From the NCBI GenBank assembly GCA_012840465.1, contig DULJ01000011.1, positions 52,327-116,326 of the forward strand: 64,000 nucleotides of DNA. The letters are read 5' to 3'. Position 1 is the first letter of the stretch; every line of letters begins with the position of its first letter. A program made the position numbers and the translations under genes. This stretch comes from Caryophanales bacterium (GTDB lineage Bacteria > Bacillota > Bacilli > Bacillales > Bacillaceae_J). Below are positions 1 through 8,609 of the stretch, one piece after another. Below the pieces are notes generated by a model, which saw nothing but the letters and a program-made list of their open reading frames with translations, was not told the DNA's origin and searched no databases.

Positions 1-395
1 TTTACAAATTCGGGGTAACTCACCCAATACGGTGTTGGGATAATGACTTCGTCTCCTTGGTTAAGAATGACTTGGAATAATGTATATAAGGCATGTTTGG
101 CACCCACACAAACAATAACCTCGTTTTGTGTAAAGTTAAGGTTTTGATCTTTTTTAAATTTCTCAATAATCGCATCCTTTAGTGCCACTAAACCACCAGA
201 AGGTGTATATTTTGTTTGACCTGCATTCATTGCTGCGGCAGCTGCATCAATAATATGTTGAGGGGTATTAAAATCAGGCTCCCCTGCTCCAAGACCAATT
301 ACATCATGTCCAGCATCTTTTAATGCTTTTGCCTTTGCTGTGATCTCTAGTGTTGTAGATGGTGTTAAGGATGATACACGATTTGCTAATTCCAT
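1..395 (-). CDS. aspB: Aspartate aminotransferase AspB (N-terminal part; gene runs off the window)
   Basis: Only the first ~131 codons are present; the gene continues past position 1. The translated start, MELANRVSSLTPSTTLEITA, followed by a GAGEPDFNTP segment and KYTPSGG, is the N-terminus of the PLP-dependent class I aminotransferase AspB, which interconverts aspartate and oxaloacetate with glutamate/2-oxoglutarate. The ATG at 395 lies two bases after the ypmB stop, and its ribosome binding site (GGAGG) lies inside the end of ypmB, so the two are probably cotranscribed and translationally coupled. The PLP lysine is outside the window. Confidence 0.95.
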   Translation of the reverse strand, partial: MELANRVSSLTPSTTLEITAKAKALKDAGHDVIGLGAGEPDFNTPQHIIDAAAAAMNAGQTKYTPSGGLVALKDAIIEKFKKDQNLNFTQNEVIVCVGAKHALYTLFQVILNQGDEVIIPTPYWVSYPEFV

Positions 396-397
396 TG

Positions 398-931
398 CTA
401 AATTTCCTCCTCAAAGCGGTCTTTTTTAAGACTGTACCTTTTCACAAATGATCCGTCTTCAAATTTCATAAAATAATATGTATAACGCTTTTCTTGGTCA
501 ATATAAGTAACTTCCCAAAGCGGCGTTGTCTCTGTTCGATTTGTACGATTATCCTTGATTACTTCGGCACCTAGTCTTATATCAATTAATTTTAAAGGAT
601 TTTGATTCGCAATTACATATTTTTTTACTTTTTCGATTGACCACCCTTCACTGGCCTTTTTTGTCATCAACTTCCCCTTTTTTGAATCTGGCACCCAAAC
701 GATGATATCCTCATCTTTATCGTTTGTCCCATAAAGTATAGTATAAGCCAATCTTCCATGGTAGTACTCTGCCTCTTTAATTGATGATAGCCCTTTTACA
801 TTTTCTTCAGCAAAAGCAATTGCTTTTTTCTCAGCTTTATTTTGGAAGTCCATACTTTCATGATAAATGTGGGAAGCCTGCCAAATTATGATAATCATTA
901 ATAAAGGTATTATATACAACCATTTTTTCAT
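398..931 (-). CDS. ypmB: YpmB-family membrane-anchored protein
   Basis: A 177-residue protein of unknown function with one N-terminal membrane helix (about residues 4-20) and a basic first turn, the rest predicted outside the cytoplasm. It matches YpmB of B. subtilis in size, layout and position immediately upstream of aspB. The chosen ATG at 931 has GAGG six bases upstream; an in-frame ATG at 964 has no such site. In B. subtilis a short ypmA gene lies between dinG and ypmB. I find no ypmA-like reading frame in the 188 bases here. Function is not known to me. Confidence 0.85.
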   Translation of the reverse strand: MKKWLYIIPLLMIIIIWQASHIYHESMDFQNKAEKKAIAFAEENVKGLSSIKEAEYYHGRLAYTILYGTNDKDEDIIVWVPDSKKGKLMTKKASEGWSIEKVKKYVIANQNPLKLIDIRLGAEVIKDNRTNRTETTPLWEVTYIDQEKRYTYYFMKFEDGSFVKRYSLKKDRFEEEI

Positions 932-1076
932 AGTAAACCTCATTAAACAAATTTTGTTACACATATCGTTAACCGTAAAAGTGAAATATAGTAGTAAGAA
1001 ATAAAGTTTTTTACTTCGTCTCTTTTCCCATTATACAATATTGAATAAAAACTATCTCCTTTCAACACCATAATTT

Positions 1077-1101
1077 GGGGCATAAGTGAGCCCCTTTTTT
1101 T
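1077..1101 (+). terminator. Intrinsic terminator reading on the plus strand
   Basis: GGGGC-ATAAGTGA-GCCCC followed by seven T residues forms a terminator on the plus strand. It sits between two minus-strand genes (dinG and ypmB), so it has no sense-strand client in view and would stop transcription running antisense into dinG. On the minus strand the same hairpin lacks a T tract. Confidence 0.6.
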
Positions 1102-1119
1102 CTTTTGAAAAAAATTGTC

Positions 1120-3903
1120 TTATTTTAGCCAATCGGAAAGCTTTTTTAATAATGCGTCGGTTTTTTCTTCATATATTTCAATCGGTGGCAGTGCTTGAAT
1201 AAACTTTTTTCCATAGCTTTTTGTTGTGATGCGACGATCCAGCACAAATACAACCCCTCGATCATTTTTCGCACGAATTAGACGTCCAAATCCTTGTTTA
1301 AATCTTAAGATAGCTTGAGGTAAGAATAGATCCATGAAAGCATTTTTTCCTTCCTGTTTCATCAATTCTGACTTTCTTGCCATGATTGCATTATCCGGAG
1401 GGGAAAATGGCAGTCTTACAATAACAATACAACTTAAATCCTCCCCAGGGATATCAATCCCCTCCCAAAAGCTGCTTGTTCCAAAAAGGATTGCCTGCTC
1501 ATGCTGTTTAAAGCTTTTCGTTAATCGGTCGCGGCTACCACTTGAAATCCCTTGGCCAATTAAAACAAATCCATCTATTGTGGCAGCAGCCTTTACATTG
1601 TAAAATGTTTTTTCAAGCATATCATAGGCTGTAAATAAAACGAGCATTCTCCCCCGTGTTACTCTAGCTATTTCAATAATCTTACTTGCGATTTCTCTCG
1701 TAAATTCCGTTTGCTCTACATCCTTTATTTCTGGGACATCCGTTGGGACCATAAGCTGGACCTGATCCTTGTATGAAAAAGGAGAAGCTATTTTTTTGGA
1801 AATGACTTCAAAATCCAAAAGACCTAAGGAGGATTTTATATATTGGAAAGAATCTTTTATGGCAAGGGTTGCTGATGTCAGTATTACGCTTTCCTTTTTA
1901 GCAAACAAGCGGTCAGCCAATAATTCACTTATATCGATCGGCTGACTATATAGAAAAGCCGCATTCTGCGCACCTTTAGGTTCAATTTCGATCCATGTTA
2001 CATTGTTGGATTCGTGTTCAAATAACAGTTTGGAAAGACCATTACTACTATCATCCAAAGCCTTTCCAAGCGATTTAATGTCTGTTATTAGTCCAAATGG
2101 AGCATTAAGCTTTTCACCTATTGATAAAACACTAAATTTTATTTCTTCAAGCATTTCAATTGCTAAAAATGCGTTGCTTTTCACGCTCTTCCATAATGGG
2201 CCTGCTTCACTTGAAGATTGAAAACGATACGTGATCCGGCCTATCTCGTTCTTGCTTTGCTGTTTCTGGGCTAAAGTAAAGGTTCGGATCGTTCTAAATA
2301 ACTCGTCAATCGTGTTTTTAGTTTCAATATATTGTTCCTCAATCTTATTAATTTCGGATGAAAAATCAATGTTCATGCTTTTTGACGCCAGTTTAATTTT
2401 ATGAAGCAACTCTATTCCATCGGAAAGACCAATTTGATTCAGCAATGTTTGAATAGAAGTATAATCCAACTTTATCCCTAAATGGTCACTGGCCACATCA
2501 TCAAGATGATGAGCCTCATCGATCACAAGCTCACTGTAAGCTGGTATTAATGAAAAGTCACTTTTCATATCTGACAGAAGAAGGGCATGATTCGTAATGA
2601 TAAGGTCGGAAACTTCAGCTGCCTTTCGTTTTTGCCGATAGAAACATCTTGAAAACCATGGACATTCGTTGCTGCTACAACAGGAAGAATCACTTTTTAC
2701 TTTATTCCAAAAAAGCTTTCCTCCAGATGATAGGTTAATTTCATCAACATCCCCATTCCTTGTTTCTGTTAGCCATACAAGTATTTGGGATTTTGTAAAT
2801 ATACTATCATACGTATCATCGCGACCTGTTTCCATACACTCTTCGAATTTCCTTAAACATAAATAATGGTGCCTGCCTTTTAATACAGTAGCTGCGAATG
2901 AAAATGGAAAAGCCTGTTTTAGGATTTTGATTTCCTGCCCCATTATTTGTTCCTGAAGATGTGTAGTATACGTACCAACGACAACTCTCTTACCTGTTTG
3001 TTTAGCGTAATGAATCGACGGAATTAAATAGCCGATTGTTTTACCCGTTCCGGTTCCAGCTTCCAACAATCCATGAACTCTATTTTTAAATGCCTGTTCA
3101 ATCGTTTCAATCATTTCAATTTGACCATCGCGAACTTCAAATTTTGGATCTTCTTTACTTAGTTGGGCAATGATGGTTTTGGCTTCAAATTGATCAAAAT
3201 TAAGTTTTTCAGTTTCAATTAAGCTTTGTCCTCTCTGTACTTTTAAAGCAAGATTCCGGTGAATATCATAATCTTCTGCTTCAAGCAGCAATGATTGGGT
3301 TTTATCACTGATTATATCTTTTAACAGGTGACTAAGACTACTTTGAAAAGAAGCCGCATAGGCATTCAGTTTTTTCAATGTGACTAGCGGAAGACCTTTA
3401 AGCTTCATTAATAGACTCAACAATAATTGTGCGGTTGCCTCAGCATCACTATCTGCCCGGTGGGGCTGATCATGTTCAATCGACAATTCCGTTGCAAGCT
3501 GATTTAATTTATAACTATGTAAAGCTGGAAACAATAATCTTGAAAGTTCAACCGTATCTAAAGTTGGGCAATTCCTCCATTTTTCTCCACATTTTCGAAA
3601 CTCAGCCTTTAAAAAGGCAAGATCAAACGGAACATTATGAGCGACAAAATAGGAGCCTGCCAGCATTTCCGATAGCATTGGTGCAATTAAATCGAATGTA
3701 GGGGCCTTGCTCAGCATTTCATCCTCAATCCCGGTAAATTGTTTTATAAAAGAAGAGAGTTTCATATTTGGATTGACAAAACTGGAAAATTGCTCAATAA
3801 TTTCACCATTTTCAATTAGAATAGCACCAATTTGAATGATTCTATCTGTCCCGATTTTATTTCCGGTCGTCTCTACATCTATAACAAAAAAACGATTATT
3901 CAT
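1120..3903 (-). CDS. dinG: DinG-type helicase with N-terminal 3'-5' exonuclease domain
   Basis: A 927-residue fusion. Residues 1-170 are a DEDDh exonuclease of the DnaQ type: FVIDVETTG with D9 and E11, HNVPFDL, and the HRADSDAEAT exo III motif. Then comes an XPD/DinG-like superfamily 2 helicase with Walker A EAGTGTGKT near residue 284 and the DEAH box near 464. GRHHYLC plus a downstream cluster with the spacing C-x5-C-x5-C (around residues 405-420) matches the four-cysteine Fe-S pattern of XPD/DinG enzymes, so an Fe-S cluster is likely but inferred. The family acts on DNA in the cytoplasm, probably in repair. The gene follows panD and its terminator, and precedes ypmB-aspB. Confidence 0.95.
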   Translation of the reverse strand: MNNRFFVIDVETTGNKIGTDRIIQIGAILIENGEIIEQFSSFVNPNMKLSSFIKQFTGIEDEMLSKAPTFDLIAPMLSEMLAGSYFVAHNVPFDLAFLKAEFRKCGEKWRNCPTLDTVELSRLLFPALHSYKLNQLATELSIEHDQPHRADSDAEATAQLLLSLLMKLKGLPLVTLKKLNAYAASFQSSLSHLLKDIISDKTQSLLLEAEDYDIHRNLALKVQRGQSLIETEKLNFDQFEAKTIIAQLSKEDPKFEVRDGQIEMIETIEQAFKNRVHGLLEAGTGTGKTIGYLIPSIHYAKQTGKRVVVGTYTTHLQEQIMGQEIKILKQAFPFSFAATVLKGRHHYLCLRKFEECMETGRDDTYDSIFTKSQILVWLTETRNGDVDEINLSSGGKLFWNKVKSDSSCCSSNECPWFSRCFYRQKRKAAEVSDLIITNHALLLSDMKSDFSLIPAYSELVIDEAHHLDDVASDHLGIKLDYTSIQTLLNQIGLSDGIELLHKIKLASKSMNIDFSSEINKIEEQYIETKNTIDELFRTIRTFTLAQKQQSKNEIGRITYRFQSSSEAGPLWKSVKSNAFLAIEMLEEIKFSVLSIGEKLNAPFGLITDIKSLGKALDDSSNGLSKLLFEHESNNVTWIEIEPKGAQNAAFLYSQPIDISELLADRLFAKKESVILTSATLAIKDSFQYIKSSLGLLDFEVISKKIASPFSYKDQVQLMVPTDVPEIKDVEQTEFTREIASKIIEIARVTRGRMLVLFTAYDMLEKTFYNVKAAATIDGFVLIGQGISSGSRDRLTKSFKQHEQAILFGTSSFWEGIDIPGEDLSCIVIVRLPFSPPDNAIMARKSELMKQEGKNAFMDLFLPQAILRFKQGFGRLIRAKNDRGVVFVLDRRITTKSYGKKFIQALPPIEIYEEKTDALLKKLSDWLK

Positions 3904-4007
3904 TCTTACACCCTCAAACCCGTTTTCTTTTACTATCTACTTTACAATAAAAATTATGAAAACGTTCATTAGAAAGACAAGAAATGATACAAATTTGATA
4001 GTATCAT

Positions 4008-4045
4008 AAAAGGCCTTCGCCAAATTTTCGCGAAAGCCTTTTTAT
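4008..4045 (-). terminator. Terminator after panD
   Basis: AAAAGGC..TTCGCG pairs with CGCGAAGGCCTTTT-type sequence to form a long hairpin with A/T tracts on both sides, just after the panD stop. It can work in either direction, but panBCD is the likely client. Confidence 0.75.
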
Positions 4046-4058
4046 CGTCTCTATATCA

Positions 4059-4445
4059 TTATAATACAGTTGAAGCCGGTTCAGCATAAATTAATTGTTT
4101 AATTGAATTATCTTTTTCATCCATAATGGCAACTCTTGGCTTGTGCTGAGCAATTTCCTCTTCTAATACAATCGCATATGAAATAATGATGACAATATCA
4201 TTTGGTTGAACTAAACGTGCCGCTGCGCCATTTAAACAAATCACACCGCTGCCCCGTGGACCCGGGATGACATAGGTTTCAAGTCTTGCACCATTATTGT
4301 TGTTGACGATGGCGACTTTTTCATTTTCTACAATTCCAACCGCATCCAAGAGATCTTCATCAATCGTAATACTCCCAACATAGTTTAAGTTCGCTTCTGT
4401 CACTCGGGCTCGATGTATTTTGGCATTCATTAATGTTCTAAACAA
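4059..4445 (-). CDS. panD: Aspartate 1-decarboxylase proenzyme
   Basis: A 128-residue pyruvoyl-dependent enzyme converting L-aspartate to beta-alanine for pantothenate synthesis. The self-cleavage site G24-S25 is present ([12 protein letters not shown]), as are the [13 protein letters not shown] and [14 protein letters not shown] segments. The start is a TTG at 4445 preceded by AGGGGG with good spacing, giving the family N-terminus [18 protein letters not shown]; the later ATG would remove conserved residues. It is last in panB-panC-panD, 20 bases after panC, and is followed by a terminator. Confidence 0.97.
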   Translation of the reverse strand: MFRTLMNAKIHRARVTEANLNYVGSITIDEDLLDAVGIVENEKVAIVNNNNGARLETYVIPGPRGSGVICLNGAAARLVQPNDIVIIISYAIVLEEEIAQHKPRVAIMDEKDNSIKQLIYAEPASTVL

Positions 4446-4465
4446 ATTATATCCCCCTAAATTCC

Positions 4466-5311
4466 CTAAATTGAAAACGTAATATTATCTATTAAACGCG
4501 CCTTTGGAAATTTTACAGCAAGTGCAATAATTATCTTGCCCTTTGGCTCTTTTATTTCCTCTAATTCCGGATAAGAATAAATTTCTACATAGTCAATAAT
4601 CCCAGACGTTTTTTCTTGAATAGCATTTATAACAGCTGTTTTGACCTTGTCTAGATCTTTTTCTCCATCAAAAATAGTTTGACTTGCTTTTTGTAGACTT
4701 TTATAAAGCTCTGGCGCTTCCCTTCGCTCTTGTTCTGTTAGATAAACATTTCGGGAACTTTTCGCTAAACCGTCTTCCTCTCTAACGGTGCGAACAGGAA
4801 CAAGTTCAACCGGAATGTTATAATCTTTTATTACCCCATCAACAACAGCAACCTGTTGAGCATCTTTCAGTCCAAAATAGGCACGGTCAGGCATCATAAT
4901 ATTAAATAGCTTCATTAAAACAGTGGCGACCCCATCAAAATGACCTTCTCTTGATTTTCCACAAAGGACGTTGATACGTTTAGTAACGTTGATTTTAGTG
5001 GAAAGATCAACCGGGTACATTTCTCCAACCTCTGGGTAAAAAATATAATCTACACCGGCATTTCTAGCTAGGTTTTCGTCACGTTCGATGTCACGTGGGT
5101 AGGCATCAAAATCCTCATTTGGTCCAAATTGCAATGGATTTACAAAAATGCTGATAACGACTTTATCATTATTTGATTTTGCTTCGTTAATTAAAGTCAA
5201 GTGACCCTCATGGAGGAAGCCCATTGTAGGAACATAACCTATGCTGTTTCCTGCTTTACGAAGCTCTTTTGTAATTTGTTGCATTTCTTTAATGGAATGT
5301 ATGACTTGCAT
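4466..5311 (-). CDS. panC: Pantothenate synthetase
   Basis: A 281-residue ATP-dependent ligase joining pantoate and beta-alanine, cytoplasmic. It carries [10 protein letters not shown] (the HIGH-like nucleotidyl-transferase motif, residues 28-37) and the AKSSRNVYL motif that corresponds to KMSKS, the usual features of the family, at the usual length. The ATG at 5311 is preceded by GGAGG within the end of panB, three bases from the panB stop, so panB and panC are coupled. Confidence 0.97.
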   Translation of the reverse strand: MQVIHSIKEMQQITKELRKAGNSIGYVPTMGFLHEGHLTLINEAKSNNDKVVISIFVNPLQFGPNEDFDAYPRDIERDENLARNAGVDYIFYPEVGEMYPVDLSTKINVTKRINVLCGKSREGHFDGVATVLMKLFNIMMPDRAYFGLKDAQQVAVVDGVIKDYNIPVELVPVRTVREEDGLAKSSRNVYLTEQERREAPELYKSLQKASQTIFDGEKDLDKVKTAVINAIQEKTSGIIDYVEIYSYPELEEIKEPKGKIIIALAVKFPKARLIDNITFSI

Positions 5312-5314
5312 GTC

Positions 5315-6148
5315 TTATTTTCCTCCGTATAAAGACACAAGCTGTTCTTCTTTCATCGTGAAAGAATGAAGATCATCCGGAAATTCACGTGTCTTTACTT
5401 CATTTATATATTGATGAATTGCATTTTGAATAACAGAGTTTGCATTGGCATATTGTTTAACAAATTTAGGAACATGGCCAAAACCATTTTGAATGACATC
5501 ATGGTAGACTAATACTTGTCCATCTGTTCTGTTTCCAGCTCCAATTCCAATGGTTGGAATTGAAATCTCTGATGTAATCACTTCCGCCAACTGTTTTGGT
5601 ACACATTCCAAGACAAGCATCATCGCCCCAGCTTTTTCAACTTCCTTAGCATCTTCAATTAATTTTTTAGCTGTTTCGGAATCCTTTCCTTGCACTTTAT
5701 AGCCACCCAATACTCCGACAGATTGCGGTGTCAGTCCAAGATGAGCAACAACAGGCACCCCTGCGGCGACTAACCGTGAAATAGTAAAACAAACATCCCC
5801 TGCCCCTTCAAGCTTTAGGGCATGCGCTCCGCCATCCTGCATTAATTTCATTGCATTTTTCATTGTATCTTCCATCGATGTATGATAGCTCATAAACGGC
5901 ATATCCGTTACGATGAATGTATTATTTGCGCCCCGCCGTACTGCTTTTGTATGATGAACCATATCCTCGACAGTTACGGGAATAGTAGAATCATATCCTA
6001 GTACGACCATTCCTAATGAATCCCCCACAAGGATTACATCAACATTTGCTTCTTCAGCAAGCTTGGCTGATGGAAAATCGTAAGCCGTCAGCATAACGAT
6101 CGGTTCGCCATTTGTTTTCATTTCTTGGAATTTAGTTGTTGTTTTCAA
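5315..6148 (-). CDS. panB: 3-methyl-2-oxobutanoate hydroxymethyltransferase
   Basis: A 277-residue ketopantoate hydroxymethyltransferase, first step of the pantoate branch, using methylene-tetrahydrofolate. Metal and substrate motifs are visible: [38 protein letters not shown] and [15 protein letters not shown]. The start is TTG at 6148 with GAGGAGGG upstream. It is the first gene of panBCD and is preceded by its own promoter, a structured leader and an intrinsic terminator (6215-6405), which suggests control by premature termination. Confidence 0.97.
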   Translation of the reverse strand: MKTTTKFQEMKTNGEPIVMLTAYDFPSAKLAEEANVDVILVGDSLGMVVLGYDSTIPVTVEDMVHHTKAVRRGANNTFIVTDMPFMSYHTSMEDTMKNAMKLMQDGGAHALKLEGAGDVCFTISRLVAAGVPVVAHLGLTPQSVGVLGGYKVQGKDSETAKKLIEDAKEVEKAGAMMLVLECVPKQLAEVITSEISIPTIGIGAGNRTDGQVLVYHDVIQNGFGHVPKFVKQYANANSVIQNAIHQYINEVKTREFPDDLHSFTMKEEQLVSLYGGK

Positions 6149-6214
6149 TCGTTTCCCTCCTCAAGTAGATGAGGGAATGAAGACCGTCATTTTTTTACCC
6201 AAATAGAAATAAAA

Positions 6215-6240
6215 CAAAAAAATCTTTCCATACGGAAAGA
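6215..6240 (-). terminator. Terminator in the panB leader
   Basis: TCTTTCC-GTAT-GGAAAGA followed by seven T residues on the minus strand. It lies downstream of the panB promoter (6376-6405) but about 70 bases before the panB start. It could either end the birA operon or act as a regulated attenuator in the panBCD leader. Confidence 0.75.
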
Positions 6241-6244
6241 CGGG

Positions 6245-6369
6245 TAAGCAATGTGGTTAATTCATCCCCTGTCCTAGTCCGTTTTGTGGATCAAGGCAGT
6301 ATAAATTTAAATTACTCTGTAACACTTGTTTTAAATGGTGTAGTTCGAATAGATACTACCCAAGATAAC
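6245..6369 (-). ncRNA. Candidate structured leader of panBCD (pan-motif-like tandem stems)
   Basis: The predicted transcript between promoter and terminator can fold into two stems in tandem. Stem 1 pairs GG-GTAGT with ACTAC-A-CC, leaving a single unpaired A. Stem 2 pairs CTG-CC with GG-A-CAG, again leaving an unpaired A, with weaker pairing inside. Tandem stem-loops with bulged A residues upstream of panB are the description of the pan RNA motif known in Bacillus and relatives. I matched architecture and position, not a covariance model, so the assignment is tentative. Confidence 0.45.
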
Positions 6370-6375
6370 ATTGCA

Positions 6376-6405
6376 AGTATAACAGAAAACAGGGGATATT
6401 TTCAA
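6376..6405 (-). promoter_or_regulatory. Sigma-A promoter of panBCD
   Basis: TTGAAA (6405-6400) and TATACT (6381-6376) are separated by 18 bases, a good SigA match, within the birA-panB gap. Transcription would start near 6369. Confidence 0.65.
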
Positions 6406-6439
6406 CTAGTTGAAACATTCCATTAATTTATTTTTACTC

Positions 6440-7417
6440 CTAAATTTCTATATCTGCTGAATATATATGATGAATAGCACCGTTTTTGTCCTCTAGTAAT
6501 AAAACGCCATCATCCGTAATCCCTAATGCTTTTCCTTCAATTGTATCTGTCAAAGTTCTTGCTTTAATTTGTTTCCCTATACTGATGGCATAGCTTTCCC
6601 ATAATAATTTTACAACTTGAAAACCATTTTCCAAATAATCAACATATAAGTCTTCCAACTCTTTTAAAATGACTTGCAAAATCATTGAACGATTTAACTT
6701 TTTTCCCGCCTCGATGGATAAAGACGTAGCTGTTTCTTTTAAATCGTCTGGGAAATGTTCAAGCTGTTGATTCACGTTAATCCCGATACCGATGATAACG
6801 GCATTAATTCGGTCTGCTTCCGCTTGTAATTCAGTTAATATTCCTACGGTTTTCTTTCCATTAATTAAGATATCATTCGGCCATTTTATCTTACATTCAC
6901 ACCCGGTTGTCGCTTCAATCCCCCTCACAACACTTACTGCGGCTAGAAGCGTAAGTTGTGGTGCTTGTTGTGGTGGAATATTGGGCTTAAGGATAACACT
7001 GAACCATATCCCCGTAAATTTTGGTGAATACCAAGAACGACCAAGCCTGCCTTTACCGGATACTTGTTCTTCACTGACAACAATGACACCTTCCGGAGCA
7101 CCGTCAAAAGCATCTTTTAATGCTAATGTATTTGTTGAAGTAACCGATTCTTCATAATGGACCTCTCTACCAATAAATTTCGTTTGTAACCCAAGCTGTA
7201 TTTCATTTCCGCTTATTCTGTCAGGTTTTTTAATGATCCGGTAGCCCTTACGTTGAACAGCCTCAAGCTCAAAACCGTCCTTCCGCAAATCCTCAATATG
7301 TTTCCAGATCGCAGTTCTTGAGCAACCTAGTTTGTCACTAATCAATTGTCCCGATAAAAATTCCCCATCATGATCTGAGAATAATTTTAGTAATTGTTTT
7401 CGAATGGAGGATTGCAT
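6440..7417 (-). CDS. birA: Biotin--protein ligase and biotin repressor
   Basis: A bifunctional BirA of about 325 residues. It has an N-terminal winged helix-turn-helix (residues ~15-60, with SGQLISDKLGCSRTAIWKHIEDL) and a central ligase domain with SGKGRLGRSW for biotinyl-AMP binding and KIKWPNDILINGKK. It should attach biotin to carboxylases and repress biotin genes. The ATG at 7417 gives the family N-terminus MQSSIRKQLL; a GTG 12 bases upstream overlaps the ribosome binding site and is less likely. It overlaps the end of cca by about 30 bases, as last gene of the dapB cluster. Confidence 0.95.
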   Translation of the reverse strand: MQSSIRKQLLKLFSDHDGEFLSGQLISDKLGCSRTAIWKHIEDLRKDGFELEAVQRKGYRIIKKPDRISGNEIQLGLQTKFIGREVHYEESVTSTNTLALKDAFDGAPEGVIVVSEEQVSGKGRLGRSWYSPKFTGIWFSVILKPNIPPQQAPQLTLLAAVSVVRGIEATTGCECKIKWPNDILINGKKTVGILTELQAEADRINAVIIGIGINVNQQLEHFPDDLKETATSLSIEAGKKLNRSMILQVILKELEDLYVDYLENGFQVVKLLWESYAISIGKQIKARTLTDTIEGKALGITDDGVLLLEDKNGAIHHIYSADIEI

Positions 7418-8601
7418 GTAAGAAGCCACTCCTTTATTTTTTCTTTGTTATTTTCTACCTCTCCGTCAACGATAGCTTTTTCAACAATCTCAATGGTTTC
7501 CGAAAGCCAAGGGCCTCCCTGTTTACTATACCATTCGATTAAATCATTTCCGGTTATCGCCATGTCTTTTCTAGTTAATATCGGTAGGCTTCGGGTAATG
7601 GTCTGCAGTGCTGTTAACATCAGATTAGACTGTTTATTTTCTAGTAAACTAAATAACCTGATGCCGGATTTTACTGTTTCCGGCCCATATGTATACACTG
7701 TATAACACGAAAGGCTACTGCAATTCTTAAGCTCTGTAATCACATTTAAATAAAGCCTACATGTCTTTATTTTTTCATTTGAGCTTTTCCATTGTTTGAA
7801 AAAGAACTCAATGTCCTCTACTTTTAGACTATAGATTAATAATGTCCACTGTTCCTCTAAAGTTAGTGGTTGTTTCGAACAAAGTACAGCAAATCGCGCT
7901 AATTCTTCTTCTTTATTGTTTAACTGTGGCAAGTAATTTTGTATTTGTAGTTCTGTGATGAGGATAATTGCCTTTTCATTCGCTTTCCCTGTTAAAAGCT
8001 TTTCAAATTCGACTAACACCCGTTCCACTGATATTTTTGTTAATAAATTTGCATGGCTTTCAATCGATTTCTTCGTTTCCGGGCTGAGTTCGAAATCTAA
8101 TTGGCTGACAAAACGAATAGCTCGCATAATTCTTAACGGATCTTCTAAGAAACGATCATCCGGATTCCCCACTGTTTGGATAAATTTATTTTTTAAATCC
8201 TTTTGTCCTTCGAATGGATCGATAATTGTACCATGAATATCCATAGCTATGGCGTTAATGGTAAAATCACGGCGACTTAAATCTTCTTCAAGTGAGGTAA
8301 CAAACTCTACTTTCGATGGGCGTCTAAAATCTTGATAATCACCATCTATTCTAAATGTTGTTACTTCATACATTTCTTGATTATGTAAAACGACAACGGT
8401 ACCATGTTTTATACCTACTGGTATCGTTCTATCAAATAACGATTGAACATCTTCTGGCAATGCAGAGGTTGCGATATCAATATCACCTCTTGATCGTCCC
8501 AAAAGATAATCACGGACAGAACCGCCGACAAAATAGGCTTCAAATCCAGCTTCCATTAAAGTTACAATAATTGGTTTTGCTTTTATAAACGGCCCTTCCA
8601 T
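7387..8601 (-). CDS. cca: CCA-adding tRNA nucleotidyltransferase
   Basis: A class II polymerase-beta-type nucleotidyltransferase that completes tRNA 3' CCA ends. The N-terminal catalytic motif GGSVRDYLLG followed by DIDIATS supplies the metal-binding acidic residues, and FRIDGDYQDFRRPSKVEF, RRDFTINAIAMD and EDPLRIMRAIRF follow. The start is taken as the ATG at 8601, which follows GAGGG and lies just past the bshA stop, giving about 404 residues like B. subtilis Cca. Upstream in-frame TTG and GTG codons lack such spacing. Confidence 0.95.
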   Translation of the reverse strand: MEGPFIKAKPIIVTLMEAGFEAYFVGGSVRDYLLGRSRGDIDIATSALPEDVQSLFDRTIPVGIKHGTVVVLHNQEMYEVTTFRIDGDYQDFRRPSKVEFVTSLEEDLSRRDFTINAIAMDIHGTIIDPFEGQKDLKNKFIQTVGNPDDRFLEDPLRIMRAIRFVSQLDFELSPETKKSIESHANLLTKISVERVLVEFEKLLTGKANEKAIILITELQIQNYLPQLNNKEEELARFAVLCSKQPLTLEEQWTLLIYSLKVEDIEFFFKQWKSSNEKIKTCRLYLNVITELKNCSSLSCYTVYTYGPETVKSGIRLFSLLENKQSNLMLTALQTITRSLPILTRKDMAITGNDLIEWYSKQGGPWLSETIEIVEKAIVDGEVENNKEKIKEWLLTCNPPFENNY

Positions 8602-8609
8602 GGTATCCC

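Noticed and set aside
1020..1060. Possible ypmA or a 42-residue ORF starting ATGGTGTTGAAAGG between dinG and ypmB
   Set aside because: The reading frame (about 938-1066) does not resemble YpmA, runs into ypmB, and has no ribosome binding site; probably chance.
1334..1603. Plus-strand open frames inside dinG and inside many other minus-strand genes
   Set aside because: They lie fully within well-supported genes, lack ribosome binding sites and have unnatural compositions; treated as shadows.
6245..6369. T-box or other classical riboswitch in the panB leader
   Set aside because: No T-box sequence (AGGGTGGNACCGCG-like) or other classical aptamer signature is visible; only the pan-like stems remain.
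6440..7429. GTG start of birA 12 bases upstream of the chosen ATG
   Set aside because: The GTG overlaps the GGAG site that would serve it, and the family N-terminus begins at the later ATG.
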